From positions 992,001 to 1,056,000 of the forward strand of contig NZ_QPJW01000001.1 of assembly GCF_003337355.1 (NCBI RefSeq): a DNA stretch of 64,000 bases, given 5' to 3'. The notes below the pieces were generated by a model that searched no databases, had not been told where the DNA came from, and saw nothing but the letters and a program-made list of their open reading frames with translations. Below, piece after piece: positions 26,209 to 35,990 of the stretch (positions within the stretch are counted from its first letter, which is position 1; every line of letters starts with the position of its first letter). The DNA is from Fontibacillus phaseoli (lineage in GTDB: Bacteria > Bacillota > Bacilli > Paenibacillales > Paenibacillaceae). Position numbers and translations under genes: made by a program.

Positions 26209-27068
26209 GTTGCACTTGATTCTGCCGTCTTCTTCGAAGCGGTATACAGGTAGTAGTCCTGGGCCCGAATGACTTGAAATCCGGTAGATTCATACAGTTT
26301 CATGGCATTCGGGTTATCCAGGGCTACTTCCAGCCATACCTCATGACCGGCCGCGGTTTCGCGTTCCACGATTTGCCGCAACGCTGCAGCTCCGATTCCT
26401 TGGCCCCGATATCCGGACGATACCACAAATCCGTATATCCATGCCTCGCCATGAAGCGTGGACACCCGGACTTTACCGGCCGGTGTTCCGTTAAGGAGCA
26501 GGATTTCGGATTCCGGAATTTGGCCGGGGTCCGTAGTTTGATAATATTCCTCGGCTTCTTCGGCATCGATGCCGAAGCCGTCAGTATCCATTCCGGCGAG
26601 AAACTGGACGTCATCCGGCCCGGCACCGCGAAAACGAATGTCGGCACGAACCGGTTTCATGGAATCGCCGTTTTTATCGTATTTCATCTGATATTCGGAA
26701 AAATCATAGACGAAAGGCGCGGATTTCAGAAACAATTTAGCCGAAGGACTGCTTGCCGGAGCATTAAGCAGAATCCGGGAGTATTTGGAAACCGTCTCCG
26801 CATCCAGTCCCTTTTTTAAGAGTGAGGTGAAAATACCTTGTTTGCGATAATCCGGATGAACCATACCGCAAATTTCTATCGAACTTCCGAAATCGTATTT
26901 CCCCAAAAATGCGACGAGTTTTCCGTCCCGGTATTCGGCCAGATCCATCCTCTCATCTTCTTTTCGGGAATTCAGCGTATCCCAATTCAATTTTAAGACA
27001 ATATCCTCGTGGGCTTCGCATTCTTTTTGAAGCAGCATTACTTCATCCAGGTTGATTTTATAGATCAC
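26205..27068 (-). CDS. GNAT-family N-acetyltransferase with two domains
   Basis: About 287 aa. It contains two GNAT folds in tandem. The N-terminal one includes MVHPDYRKQGIFTSLLKKGL and the C-terminal one YGFVVSSGYRGQGIGAAALR, which has the acetyl-CoA pyrophosphate-binding R/Q-x-x-G-x-G/A motif. Layout and length recall the MshD-type double GNAT enzymes. The GTG at 27068 has GGAAG 8 bases upstream; TTG 27089 is an alternative. The stop overlaps the stop of the convergent ABC gene. The substrate is unknown. Confidence 0.85.
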   Translation of the reverse strand: MIYKINLDEVMLLQKECEAHEDIVLKLNWDTLNSRKEDERMDLAEYRDGKLVAFLGKYDFGSSIEICGMVHPDYRKQGIFTSLLKKGLDAETVSKYSRILLNAPASSPSAKLFLKSAPFVYDFSEYQMKYDKNGDSMKPVRADIRFRGAGPDDVQFLAGMDTDGFGIDAEEAEEYYQTTDPGQIPESEILLLNGTPAGKVRVSTLHGEAWIYGFVVSSGYRGQGIGAAALRQIVERETAAGHEVWLEVALDNPNAMKLYESTGFQVIRAQDYYLYTASKKTAESSAT

Positions 27069-27346
27069 CAAGATCACTTCCTTCCGCAAGTATTCTAGCC
27101 GATCTTCCGAAAAATGGCACGAAAAAAATTCGGTTATCGAGCGTAAGAGGGGTGAAGGAATATCTGAAATGCCGGCGGGAGGGGGAGAAGGAAGATCGAC
27201 CGGTCTTGACGGCTGCTTGTTCGAGGGATCAGACTGCAGAATGTTTTGCCACCTTTTTCCCGGTCATGCGTAGTAACTAGTAATCAAAATCATCAAACAT
27301 CATTTTTGTCGGCAAAACCGGCAACAGACTACGCGGAGGGATGCAA

Positions 27347-28186
27347 ATGGAGACAGGAACCAATCCAGGACCAAAAAAGGGGGTCCCCTTACGGGGATTG
27401 ACAACAACCGTGATCATCGGGGTTTTATTGATTATCGTAGGAGCCAGCAGTTTTGCACAAGTCGAGTACGGTCATGTCGGACTTTACAAAACTTTCGGGA
27501 AACTGAACAGTAATGTTTTATCGCCGGGAATTCATTTGAAGATTCCGTTTATCCAGACGGTCATTCAGGTAAATACGCAGGTGACTAAAGCGGAGACGGA
27601 CACAAGCGCTTCCTCCAAAGACCTTCAGCCTGTATCTACTCACGTTGCGGTAAACTATTCCGTGAACAAGGAATCGGCCTATAACTTAATGAATAATATC
27701 GGTGGCAATTTCGACACCATCATTATTAATCCGGCCGTACAGGAAATCGTGAAGGAAGTGACGGCGCGGTATCAGGCCGAAGACCTGATAGCCAAGCGGG
27801 ATCTTGTGGCCGGTGAGATCAGCGAGCATTTGACGGATCGTCTGGCCAAATACAATCTGATCGTGAATGAAATCAACATCGTTAATTTTAAATTTTCCGA
27901 TGCATTTAACCAATCGATCGAAGCGAAGCAGGTAGCCCAGCAGCAGGCGCTCAAGGCAAGCAACGACCTTAAGCGGATTGAGATTGAAGCGAAACAGAAG
28001 GTGGCGCAAGCCCAGGCTGAAGCTGAATCCTTGAAACTGAAAAAGCAGGAAGTTACGCCTGAACTGGTTCAGTTGAAGCAGATCGAAGTACAGGAGAAGG
28101 CGCTTGAGAAATGGGACGGCCGCCTGCCATCGGTGACGGGAGGAGCTACGCCGTTTATCGACATCCAGTCACTCACCAATCAATAA
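27347..28186 (+). CDS. Prohibitin-family (SPFH/band 7) membrane protein
   Basis: About 279 aa. A basic N terminus and one membrane helix (TTTVIIGVLLIIVGASSFAQ) anchor it, followed by the SPFH domain (VEYGHVGLYKTFGKLNSNVL, SPGIHLKIPF) and a long Ala/Gln/Glu-rich coiled coil (about 190-250). Bacterial prohibitins form large membrane-bound rings in functional microdomains. ATG 27347 is preferred over 27341 because GCGGAGGG lies at proper distance. It is a single gene followed by a terminator shared with gerB. Confidence 0.9.
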   Translation: METGTNPGPKKGVPLRGLTTTVIIGVLLIIVGASSFAQVEYGHVGLYKTFGKLNSNVLSPGIHLKIPFIQTVIQVNTQVTKAETDTSASSKDLQPVSTHVAVNYSVNKESAYNLMNNIGGNFDTIIINPAVQEIVKEVTARYQAEDLIAKRDLVAGEISEHLTDRLAKYNLIVNEINIVNFKFSDAFNQSIEAKQVAQQQALKASNDLKRIEIEAKQKVAQAQAEAESLKLKKQEVTPELVQLKQIEVQEKALEKWDGRLPSVTGGATPFIDIQSLTNQ

Positions 28187-28203
28187 TCCTTTACTAGCCG
28201 TTC

Positions 28204-29325
28204 TCAGGAACCCGCCGACTCCGTGTCGACGGGTTTTGCCTTTTTCTTAGGTCCCCTAATCCAGATCATCAACCAATAGAATATCGGGACTATATACTCG
28301 GCAATGAGTACGAACGGAGTCAGATTTTTGCCCATGAATTCAGTTAGTTCCGGCTGGGATCTGGCTATCGCGATAGAGAAAATACATATGAACGCGACTA
28401 TCGGCAAAGCGAACGGTTTGTGATCTTTCACCTTCATCAGTTGCGAGACGCATATGACTGCCGTAAAGCTAAGAAAGGCGATTTTAGCAAAGATACTGGT
28501 CAACCATAAAATAATCAGTATCGGGTCTAACGTTTCGATAAACGAGCCTGCGCGGATAAACCGGATCAGCTCGGCATCGGGGTAGATGAGATTGGGGGCC
28601 AGTTCCGCACCGAAAGTGAGCAGGACGGGAATGAGATGCGACATAATGATGACAAGTGAAATGACGATGGTCCAAAAGTAAGTCTTCATGACTTTTTTCG
28701 GTTCTTTCAAAAAAGGATAGAGAAGAAAAAGAAAAGCGAGTTCGCCAAACATGCTGATGTTATAGTAGACGCCCATAGATACATCTTTGACGTTCAAATG
28801 GCTTACTAATGCGATGAGGGCGTCACGATCGATTTCTTGCATCGCCAGGAACGGGATCAGCAGGAAGGCTATAGCGCTGACCAGAAAAATACCTTGCGCA
28901 GCCCGGAAAATTGTCGGCAACCCTGATCTTACCGCATAGGCGATGCAAATCCCGAAGATCATTACGATTGCCCAGGAAGGTGTGTTGATTAAATACACTG
29001 ACAGCAGAAAATTGGTCATTTCCCTCAGGTTCAAGGCAGACAAAAGAATGTTGATCAACACGAGATATAGAATTAAAATAACATGCGGTACCCGGCCGAC
29101 AAGCTGGCCTCCAAATTCGGTAACGAATTCATCGGGCCTTGACGAGGCTACTTTATAAGAAGGGTAGACGAGCACAAAGGCGAGGAACGAGCCAAGCAAG
29201 ACGGAGACCGGTGTCGAATACTTGCTGCCGGAAATCAGCAGGCCCATAATGAAGGCGATGACCGTGGTGAAAAGGTGTAAATTAAATAGAGAAAAAATTT
29301 GATTCGAGGTAATGCTTTTGCTCAT
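28204..29325 (-). CDS. Spore germination receptor subunit B (GerAB/GerBB family permease)
   Basis: About 373 aa with roughly ten membrane helices, an amino acid/polyamine-permease-like inner-membrane subunit of a nutrient germinant receptor. It begins MSKSITSNQIFSLFN and has the family features of a C-terminal helix and basic tail. The start at 29325 has AAGGAGGGG upstream; a longer in-frame start is ignored. It is the last gene of the A-C-X-B operon. In B. subtilis the B subunit binds the germinant. The order differs from the common A-B-C. Confidence 0.9.
   Translation of the reverse strand: MSKSITSNQIFSLFNLHLFTTVIAFIMGLLISGSKYSTPVSVLLGSFLAFVLVYPSYKVASSRPDEFVTEFGGQLVGRVPHVILILYLVLINILLSALNLREMTNFLLSVYLINTPSWAIVMIFGICIAYAVRSGLPTIFRAAQGIFLVSAIAFLLIPFLAMQEIDRDALIALVSHLNVKDVSMGVYYNISMFGELAFLFLLYPFLKEPKKVMKTYFWTIVISLVIIMSHLIPVLLTFGAELAPNLIYPDAELIRFIRAGSFIETLDPILIILWLTSIFAKIAFLSFTAVICVSQLMKVKDHKPFALPIVAFICIFSIAIARSQPELTEFMGKNLTPFVLIAEYIVPIFYWLMIWIRGPKKKAKPVDTESAGS
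28209..28241 (+). terminator. Terminator after the prohibitin gene
   Basis: An 11-bp stem, AACCCGCCGAC with a near-perfect complement, loop TCCGT and a TTTTGCCTTTTTC tail. It lies inside the last codons of the convergent gerB gene. Confidence 0.75.
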
Positions 29326-29342
29326 GCCCTTCCCCTCCTTGT

Positions 29343-29555
29343 TTAAGATCCTCCAAATATCCATTTGCTGAGAAAGCTGAACAGAATCGGGAGATTCCAT
29401 TTGTTTTTCAGGAGAAACAGTACCTCACTCAGAAGTAAGCAGCAGACCGAAATAGCCAGTACAGCCCATCGGTCTCGTCGCTTAGCCCTTCCGCCGCTCT
29501 GGTTCCTCCATTCGAACAGCATAATGACCAGAAACAATATTCCGATCCAGATCAT
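29343..29555 (-). CDS. Small two-helix membrane protein in the ger operon
   Basis: A 70-aa protein with two hydrophobic segments (MIWIGILFLVIMLFEW and WAVLAISVCCLLLSEVLFLL) separated by a strongly basic loop (GGRAKRRDR). The ATG has GGGGAG 5 bases upstream; 22 bases separate it from gerC and 17 from gerB, so it is surely co-transcribed. Small membrane proteins (GerD-independent fourth subunits, sometimes called D subunits) have been described in some ger operons. This could be one of them, but I cannot assign it by sequence. Confidence 0.7.
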   Translation of the reverse strand: MIWIGILFLVIMLFEWRNQSGGRAKRRDRWAVLAISVCCLLLSEVLFLLKNKWNLPILFSFLSKWIFGGS

Positions 29556-29577
29556 GGTTACTCCCCGCTTTCCAACG

Positions 29578-30774
29578 TTAATCCCTTGATTCTTCCTGCT
29601 TAGTAGAGCGGAAAACTACGCCCGTCCGTTTAATGGTAATCGAGACCGAAATATCAATCGGCAGCTCCGTCGCGTAGTATTCACGCCAATCTTCTTTCAT
29701 TCTGCCCCACATCTTGGGGTACCTCCAATCCAGATACTGGCTCATAAGAAAGGCGTCCGACTTGGCTCTCCGGGTTTTTTCCAGCACCCGATTCATTCGT
29801 TCCGCAATGTTTTTTTCGAATACCTCCTGCAATCGCAGTAAATTATCCGGTTTTTTCAAATCGATATCGGAAAGAGAGGAAAGGATGAAGGCACCGGCAT
29901 GGCTGTTTACTTTGAATGAAACCTTCCCGTTCCGAACCACGGGTTTGATGCTTGTGCCGATGTCTTGAGCAACTGCGCTGATAATTCCTCCGTCGGTCGG
30001 AGACTTCACGTTAATTACCGAAGTTTTGAGCTGGGAACTAAGCCAAAGCGCTCCCCTTAGTTCTTCCGTAGTCATCACGATGTCGGACATTTTTCCATTG
30101 CTCATAATGGCGGCCCCGTCCGACCCCAGCCAGCGATTTTTTTTGGGGTCAGTTGCACCTATCTCAGGCTTGATGGTGAAACTGAGCAGCGGTAATAGAA
30201 TGTCGCCCCCTTTATATTTTGCGACTAAAAAATCCTTGACCGTCGTGTCGAGAGTCTGGCTCTGGCTTATATACTTTGACAAAATATCCGAAAGGAAGCG
30301 CTCGAAAACCAACGGAGTTTTCGTGATTTCCGTTGCCTTGTTTGGCGTAACGAATATATTGGAGCTTATATGAAAAGCCGGTTGGCGGGCGGCGAATTCC
30401 AGCAAAGGGTCAATTCCTTGTTCGGCAAATCTTCTGCCGATGACGATAACCTGGGTTTGCCCGAAGGAAATTCTTCTGCTGTTATCGACCTGGATCAGTT
30501 CCAATGCCTCGCTTATCGTTTCCGCTTTTTTGCTGACAAACGAATAAGGGTCCCCTGAGGTTCCTCCTCCTCCGCCGGCCTGCCCGGGAATCATCCGGTT
30601 CGGCAAGGGGAAGCCGAGGGTCAGCTCGATTTGCCCGTCCTCCATTTTGTCAACAATCATCATCGTTACAAACGCCCGGTTGTTGATTTCTTCGGAAGAC
30701 CAGCAGCCGCCAATCGACGTCATCAGGATGATAGCCGTAATGGAGCGTAAACAGGCCCTTTTTATAGCATTCAT
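29578..30774 (-). CDS. Spore germination receptor lipoprotein subunit C (Ger(x)C family)
   Basis: A 398-aa lipoprotein with a signal peptide ending in the lipobox SIGGC and then WSSEEINNRAFVTMMIVDK, the usual GerC N terminus. The middle, with FGQTQVIVIGRRFAEQGI and GSDGAAIMSNGKM, and the end, IDISVSITIKRTG, match the family. Its ATG overlaps the gerA stop (ATGA), showing tight coupling. It is attached to the outer face of the spore inner membrane and is needed for receptor function. Confidence 0.92.
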   Translation of the reverse strand: MNAIKRACLRSITAIILMTSIGGCWSSEEINNRAFVTMMIVDKMEDGQIELTLGFPLPNRMIPGQAGGGGGTSGDPYSFVSKKAETISEALELIQVDNSRRISFGQTQVIVIGRRFAEQGIDPLLEFAARQPAFHISSNIFVTPNKATEITKTPLVFERFLSDILSKYISQSQTLDTTVKDFLVAKYKGGDILLPLLSFTIKPEIGATDPKKNRWLGSDGAAIMSNGKMSDIVMTTEELRGALWLSSQLKTSVINVKSPTDGGIISAVAQDIGTSIKPVVRNGKVSFKVNSHAGAFILSSLSDIDLKKPDNLLRLQEVFEKNIAERMNRVLEKTRRAKSDAFLMSQYLDWRYPKMWGRMKEDWREYYATELPIDISVSITIKRTGVVFRSTKQEESRD

Positions 30775-32372
30775 GACTCATCACCCTTTACTTTGGCCCA
30801 GCCTCTGGAGTTGTTATTTTGCCGGGTGGATTTCCGCGTGAGTTGCTTCGGTCTTTTGATCATGCTGTACCATGGCGCCCGGACCAGGGTGTCATTGAGA
30901 TCCGTCGTAACCAGGGGAGCCACCGGAGACATATAAGGAATGCCGAACGATTCCAGGTTGATCAAATGGATATAGATTATTATCAACCCGCAGGCTATGC
31001 CATAAAGACCGAACATCGACGCCAGGAACATGATTGGAAACCGGAGCAATCTAAACGACAATCCCAAATCGAAATGAGGAATAATGAAGGATGCGATCCC
31101 GGTTAACGAGACGATGATGACCATGGCGGCCGAGACGATGCCGGCTTCGACGGCTGCAGTGCCGATGATCAAGGCTCCGATGATGGATACGGCTTGGCCG
31201 ATCGACTTCGGAATCCGCACGGAGGCTTCGCGCAGCGCTTCGAAGGCAAGCTCCATGATAAACGCCTCCAGCAAGGCTGGAAACGGCACGATTTCCCGGG
31301 AAGCGGCTATTGTCCTTAAAAATTGCGCCGGGATCATTTCCGGGTGAAACGTAGTAATGGCAATGTAAAGGGAAGGCAGCAGTAAAGAATTGAACACGAA
31401 AAAGTAACGAATCCAGCGAATCCATGTGGCGGCGACAAAACGCTGGTAATAGTCTTCCGCAGATTGCAAAAGCATCGGCAAAGTGACGGGGATGATAAGC
31501 GTCATCGGCGTCCCGTCCACAAAGATAGCGAACCGTCCTTCCAACAAACCGGCAGCGACAACATCGGGTCTTTCCGAATATTGAACTTGCGGGAAGGGGG
31601 AGTAGGGATTGTCCTCAATGGCTTCTTCAATGTACGAAGATCCCAAAACACCGTCAATCTCGATGTAGGACAACCGCCGCTTTATTTCTTTGATCAGTTC
31701 CGGTTTGCATATGCCTTCGATATAAGTCAATACGATGTCGGTTTTGGTTTCAACTCCGAGGATAATGGCCTCGGTTTTGAGGTGCTTATTTTTTATGCGT
31801 CTACGCAGCAAGGTGAGATTGATCTCCAGGTCCTCGATAAACGCTTCCCTTGGCCCGCGGATAACGGATTCGTTGGGGGCCTCGTCAATCGAACGCGTCG
31901 GGTATGACGAAATGGAAAAAGTCATCATCCGTTCGTCCCCGTCAATCAACAGCAGGACTCCCGCATCCAGCACGGCATGAAGACCGTCATTCAGATCGTT
32001 AATGATTTTGTTTTGGGATACCGACAACCCCTTATCCTCGAACAGCAACTGGTAAATATCACGGCGTTTCAGTTCTTCCGCTTCTACCTGCAAACTCCGG
32101 ATAATGAAATTCTGGACGGAATCCTGACTGATCATGCCGCGTATATAGATCAGCGTACAGCTTTGGCCGGTGCTGAGTACGAATTGCCTGTAAATAATAT
32201 CGGAGCAGTTGTGCAACTGCTGTTGAAACCAGCCGAGCCGGTCCTCGAGACTCTTGCTTGAAGAAGTTTCGGTTGCGGTTGCGGGAGCGGTACTTTTCGA
32301 TTGCGAATCCGCCTGGTCAGATGCAGACGCGCCGTGGCGCGCAGAACGATGCGGTCGTCTCCATTGCGGCAA
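30771..32372 (-). CDS. Spore germination receptor subunit A (GerAA/GerBA family)
   Basis: A 533-aa membrane protein. A hydrophilic N-terminal domain (residues 50-300, with YIEGICKPELIKEIKRRL) precedes about five membrane helices and the conserved block FPALLEAFIMELAFEALREA. It ends in a basic tail. The TTG start has AGGGAGGG 6 bases upstream. The first 45 residues are Ser/Thr/Ala-rich and variable. It is the first gene of the A-C-X-B operon, expected to be transcribed by sigma G in the forespore. Confidence 0.92.
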   Translation of the reverse strand: MPQWRRPHRSARHGASASDQADSQSKSTAPATATETSSSKSLEDRLGWFQQQLHNCSDIIYRQFVLSTGQSCTLIYIRGMISQDSVQNFIIRSLQVEAEELKRRDIYQLLFEDKGLSVSQNKIINDLNDGLHAVLDAGVLLLIDGDERMMTFSISSYPTRSIDEAPNESVIRGPREAFIEDLEINLTLLRRRIKNKHLKTEAIILGVETKTDIVLTYIEGICKPELIKEIKRRLSYIEIDGVLGSSYIEEAIEDNPYSPFPQVQYSERPDVVAAGLLEGRFAIFVDGTPMTLIIPVTLPMLLQSAEDYYQRFVAATWIRWIRYFFVFNSLLLPSLYIAITTFHPEMIPAQFLRTIAASREIVPFPALLEAFIMELAFEALREASVRIPKSIGQAVSIIGALIIGTAAVEAGIVSAAMVIIVSLTGIASFIIPHFDLGLSFRLLRFPIMFLASMFGLYGIACGLIIIYIHLINLESFGIPYMSPVAPLVTTDLNDTLVRAPWYSMIKRPKQLTRKSTRQNNNSRGWAKVKGDES

Positions 32373-32393
32373 AATGGTTCCCTCCCTTGAGTG

Positions 32394-32423
32394 CGTATGA
32401 TTCTATAAAATTCTCGTAAATCA
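32394..32423 (-). promoter_or_regulatory. Possible sigma-G promoter of the ger operon
   Basis: On the minus strand TGATTT, an 18-bp spacer and CATACG lie just upstream of the gerA ribosome binding site. The match to the sigma-G consensus is partial, so this is a suggestion only. Confidence 0.3.
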
Positions 32424-32577
32424 GGAAAATTATTCTTCGCAGGTAAAAACAGACTTTGGAACTATTTATTTATAGGGCTAAATGATCGATATTTAAGATA
32501 TAGCTGCAATAATCGGCTTTTTAGGGCAATAACATCCACATTCCTATACCGAGTTATGAGAGAAGAGAGGGTCCAAA

Positions 32578-33621
32578 GTGAAAACTCATGTTATGGAGAT
32601 TCAGGAAGGGGATCGGCTGAGGACGGACATATTCAATCAGGCCGGACTCCATGTTCTTCCCAAAGGGACAAGTATACATAAAGAAGAAATTGCGCTGCTC
32701 ATCAGACAAAGTATTAACTACGTTGATATTGAACCGAGAGAGGACGAGCCTTCCCTTTTAGGATTGGATCGGACAAACTTCAAGAATCGGCTGAAGGATA
32801 ATTTCGAGCGGACGGTTCAGGGTTACCAGTCCATCTTCCTCGAAGCGTTGACGACGGGGAAATTCAACCAGTCCATGGTGGAAGAAAAGTTGCAGCCGAT
32901 GCTTGAAGTGATCGATCGCGAACAAGATGTCGTTTCTTTGCTGATTGCTTTCGGTGACGAAGATGTCAACCTGTACAATCATTCATTGCAGGTGGGCCTA
33001 TTGTCCTACTACATCGCTTCCTGGCTCGGATATCCTCCGGATGAATGCTATGAGATCAGCAAGGCAGGATATTTGCACGATATCGGCAAGAGCAAGATCC
33101 GTCAGGATTTGCGGAATCAGTCCGAGGCGCTAAATGAGGCACAATCCGACGAAATGAAGCGGCATACGAGGTACGGCTACGAAATCATCCGAGATTCCAT
33201 GCCGGACATGGTTACGGCGCTGGTGGCGCTTCAGCACCACGAACGGGAGGACGGTTCCGGGTATCCGCAGGGTCTGAAAGCGGAAGAAATTCATCCTTAC
33301 GCCCAAATCGTCGCCGTGGCCAATACGTATGTGGGTCTAACCTCGCCGGTAATAGGAAAAAGCCGGCCTGGATTGCTTGCCGTACTGCGCAAAGTATACG
33401 AGCTCGGGTTTGGGGAACTGAACGAGAAGGCGGTTCAGGCGCTTGCCCGCCATCTGTTGCCGCAATTTATCGGAAAGCAGGCCGTGCTAAGCAACGGAGA
33501 AACGGCTACGATCGTGTGGAACAATCCAAGCGATTTCTTCAGACCGCTCGTTCAGGTCAAAGACCAGTTCCGCGATTTATCGGTGGAGCGGGATATCGTA
33601 GTGGAAGAGATTTTTTTGTAA
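32578..33621 (+). CDS. HD-GYP domain protein, probable cyclic-di-GMP phosphodiesterase
   Basis: A 347-aa cytoplasmic protein. The C-terminal HD-GYP domain shows HDIGKSKI at about residue 167 (HD metal site), HHEREDGSGYPQGL at about 220 and the GYP motif. The N-terminal 120 residues form a variable, probably sensory domain (DUF3391-like start GDRLRTDIFNQAGLHVLPKG). The GTG start follows an AGAGAAGAGAGGG stretch. HD-GYP enzymes hydrolyse c-di-GMP and so affect motility and biofilm; here all metal-binding residues appear present. It is a single gene with its own terminator. Confidence 0.9.
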   Translation: MKTHVMEIQEGDRLRTDIFNQAGLHVLPKGTSIHKEEIALLIRQSINYVDIEPREDEPSLLGLDRTNFKNRLKDNFERTVQGYQSIFLEALTTGKFNQSMVEEKLQPMLEVIDREQDVVSLLIAFGDEDVNLYNHSLQVGLLSYYIASWLGYPPDECYEISKAGYLHDIGKSKIRQDLRNQSEALNEAQSDEMKRHTRYGYEIIRDSMPDMVTALVALQHHEREDGSGYPQGLKAEEIHPYAQIVAVANTYVGLTSPVIGKSRPGLLAVLRKVYELGFGELNEKAVQALARHLLPQFIGKQAVLSNGETATIVWNNPSDFFRPLVQVKDQFRDLSVERDIVVEEIFL

Positions 33622-33636
33622 ATGCCAACAGCACCT

Positions 33637-33680
33637 AACAGCCGGTCCCTAACAAGGAATCCGGCTGTTTTGGTTTTTGT
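33637..33680 (+). terminator. Terminator of the HD-GYP gene
   Basis: A 9-bp stem, AACAGCCGG and its complement, with a 15-base loop and TTTTGGTTTTTG. Confidence 0.8.
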
Positions 33681-33758
33681 TGATAAGTCGGTCCGTGCTT
33701 CGTAAAATGAAAGGAAGGAAATCCCTGAATCTTGCAGGGAAGTGAGAGGAGTTACGAA

Positions 33759-34625
33759 ATGGAGAATAGCGGCATTGTTGAAAGAGACGGATTTTCATTG
33801 GGATATAGCATCGAGGGAGAAGGAATTCCGCTGATGGTCATCGGGAGCGCGGTTTATTATCGGAGGCTATTTTCAAATACATTGAAAAGCGGATTCAGGC
33901 TCATCTTTATCGATCATCGCGGGCATGTCCCGTCACCGGCCGGACAGGCCGGGTCCGATTTGGATGGATTATTGGACCGGGTGCTTGATGATGTGGAGGC
34001 GATCCGGGAGCATCTCGGTCTACGGGACCTGATCGTCGCAGGTCATTCAGGCAACGCCTTTTTGGCTCTGGAATATGCCCGTAAATACCCCGCAGAAGTA
34101 CGGAAAATCGTGCTTTTGAACACTGCTCCGAGTAACAGTTCGGAACGGCAACAGCAGAGTATCGCCTTTTTTGAAGCTGACGCCTCGGAAGAACGAAAAG
34201 ATAAATTTCAACAGGATTTTGCGTTACTTCCCGGAGATATAGAGCGGGAGCCAGAACGGCGTTTTGCCCATATGTGCATTCGTATGGGGGCGCACAGCTT
34301 TTATGATTACGGGTATGATGCAACTGCCATGTGGGAAGATGTGCACACGAATATGCCGGTCATAGATGTTTTATGGGGAGACGCCTTTGCGCGGCTTAAC
34401 ATGTTGGAACGTTTGGAAGGTCTGGATAAGCCGGTTTTTATAGGGCTCGGACAATATGATTATTTGATTGGCCCCCTTACGCTGTGGGATGGGATCGAGG
34501 AGAAGCACGATTATGTTCGTAAGGTTGTGTTTGACCGCAGCGGGCATAATCCTATGCTGGAGGAACCGGAACGATTTGAGGCACTATTAGCCGAATGGAT
34601 CCATTCGGTGCCGGATCGCTATTAA
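33759..34625 (+). CDS. Alpha/beta-hydrolase
   Basis: About 288 aa. The nucleophile elbow is AGHSGNAF (Ser in GHSGN), the oxyanion region IFIDHRGHVPSP, and the catalytic His lies in FDRSGHNPMLEEPERF, as in proline-iminopeptidase-like hydrolases. ATG 33759 has GAGAGGAG upstream; an earlier TTG is ignored. There is no signal peptide. The substrate is unknown. It stands alone between two terminators. Confidence 0.85.
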   Translation: MENSGIVERDGFSLGYSIEGEGIPLMVIGSAVYYRRLFSNTLKSGFRLIFIDHRGHVPSPAGQAGSDLDGLLDRVLDDVEAIREHLGLRDLIVAGHSGNAFLALEYARKYPAEVRKIVLLNTAPSNSSERQQQSIAFFEADASEERKDKFQQDFALLPGDIEREPERRFAHMCIRMGAHSFYDYGYDATAMWEDVHTNMPVIDVLWGDAFARLNMLERLEGLDKPVFIGLGQYDYLIGPLTLWDGIEEKHDYVRKVVFDRSGHNPMLEEPERFEALLAEWIHSVPDRY

Positions 34626-34647
34626 ATCTATAGCTGGCGAATGAACA

Positions 34648-34682
34648 AGAGCCGCTCGGAGGTAGAACTCCGAACGGCTCTT
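34648..34682. terminator. Bidirectional terminator between hydrolase and MFS genes
   Basis: Arms AAGAGCCG and CGGAG with their complements around a GTAGAA loop, between two convergent genes. Confidence 0.75.
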
Positions 34683-34770
34683 CGAACAGCTCGCCGATCA
34701 TGGGCACGATGAGGAAAAATAAAAATCCAAACACCAGAATATACGTATGCAGCGCTATATGAACGTAATA

Positions 34771-35967
34771 TTACACATTTCTCTTTTTTTCGGTAAGAAA
34801 ATAAAGCAAAGCCAGAAGCGGAATGACAATACCGATTAGAGATGTGAAACTCCAGCCTCCATGCGCATATGACCAACCTCCCAGAGAAGAACCGATGGCT
34901 CCGCCGATGAAAAATATGGACATGAAAAGCCCGTTCAGCCGGCCTCTTGCTTCATTCCCCAAGGAGTAAATCGCACGCTGTCCCAACACAAGATTTCCCG
35001 ATACGGCCATATCAAGCAGAATCGCGGCAAGAACGAGCAAAGCGAGCGCCACTGCAGAGTGGCCTTGAACAAGATAGGTCAGCACGAATGACAAAGCAGC
35101 AATGATCATGGCAAGTCCGGTCAAAATTCTCGTCAAGCCGCGGTCCGCGAGTCTTCCGGCAATCGGGGCGGCTATGGCTCCACCCACGCCGGCTAAGGCG
35201 AATAAGGCTATCCCTTGTTGCGACATGGCGAAGTCATTTGCCAATCGCAAGGGAACTACGGTCCAAAAGAGGCTAAAGACTCCGAATAAACAAGCCTGAT
35301 AGATAGCCCGTCGGCGCAATATCGGTGTCTGTTTTAAAAGGACGCCTAAAGAAACGACTAGTTTTCCGTAACTTAATGCAGGGGAAGGCTTACGCTCAGG
35401 AAGAATACGTGACAGCAGAATTGTCAAAAGCGTAATAACTACTGCGGAGAATGCAAATACCGCTTGCCAACCCCAAAGGCCTGCGATCAAGCTCGCGACC
35501 GGACGGGCGAACATAATTCCGAGTAAAAGCCCGCTCATTACGTTTCCGACCACACGGCCTCGCTGTTCTTCGGAAGCTAAATAAGTAGCATAGGGAACCA
35601 GGATTTGAGCTACCACGGATCCCAGTCCGATAAACAAGGATGAAGTCAGAAATAACGGCGCGTTAGCGGAGAATGTCGCTGTAAGCAATGCACCGATTAC
35701 GACGATTAACGATATTACCGCCAGGCGCCGATTTTCGATAATGTCACTGAGCGGTACAATAAAAAGCAATCCGATAACATAACCGATTTGCGTTAAGGTA
35801 ACAATCAATCCTGCTGCTACGGAAGAAAGACCGGTATCGATGCTGATGGGTCCTATAAGGGTCTGAGCATAATATAGATTTGCCACGATGAGACCGCATG
35901 CGGACGACAATACAAACAGAATCCAGCTTGAAATTTGTTTTCCTTTGACGACTTGCGTTGTTTTCAT
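34771..35967 (-). CDS. MFS transporter (drug efflux type)
   Basis: About 398 aa with 12 hydrophobic segments. The first loop shows [13 protein letters not shown], the MFS motif A position, and the helices [14 protein letters not shown] and [20 protein letters not shown] resemble the YgaY/YbcL-like DHA1 family. The second ATG of the MKMKT start fits the GAGGTGG site best. It is divergent from a TetR gene, with four operator copies between them, so it is most likely repressed by that protein and induced by a substrate. The substrate is unknown. Confidence 0.88.
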   Translation of the reverse strand: MKTTQVVKGKQISSWILFVLSSACGLIVANLYYAQTLIGPISIDTGLSSVAAGLIVTLTQIGYVIGLLFIVPLSDIIENRRLAVISLIVVIGALLTATFSANAPLFLTSSLFIGLGSVVAQILVPYATYLASEEQRGRVVGNVMSGLLLGIMFARPVASLIAGLWGWQAVFAFSAVVITLLTILLSRILPERKPSPALSYGKLVVSLGVLLKQTPILRRRAIYQACLFGVFSLFWTVVPLRLANDFAMSQQGIALFALAGVGGAIAAPIAGRLADRGLTRILTGLAMIIAALSFVLTYLVQGHSAVALALLVLAAILLDMAVSGNLVLGQRAIYSLGNEARGRLNGLFMSIFFIGGAIGSSLGGWSYAHGGWSFTSLIGIVIPLLALLYFLTEKKRNV

Positions 35968-35990
35968 TTTCATCCACCTCGCATAATTAA

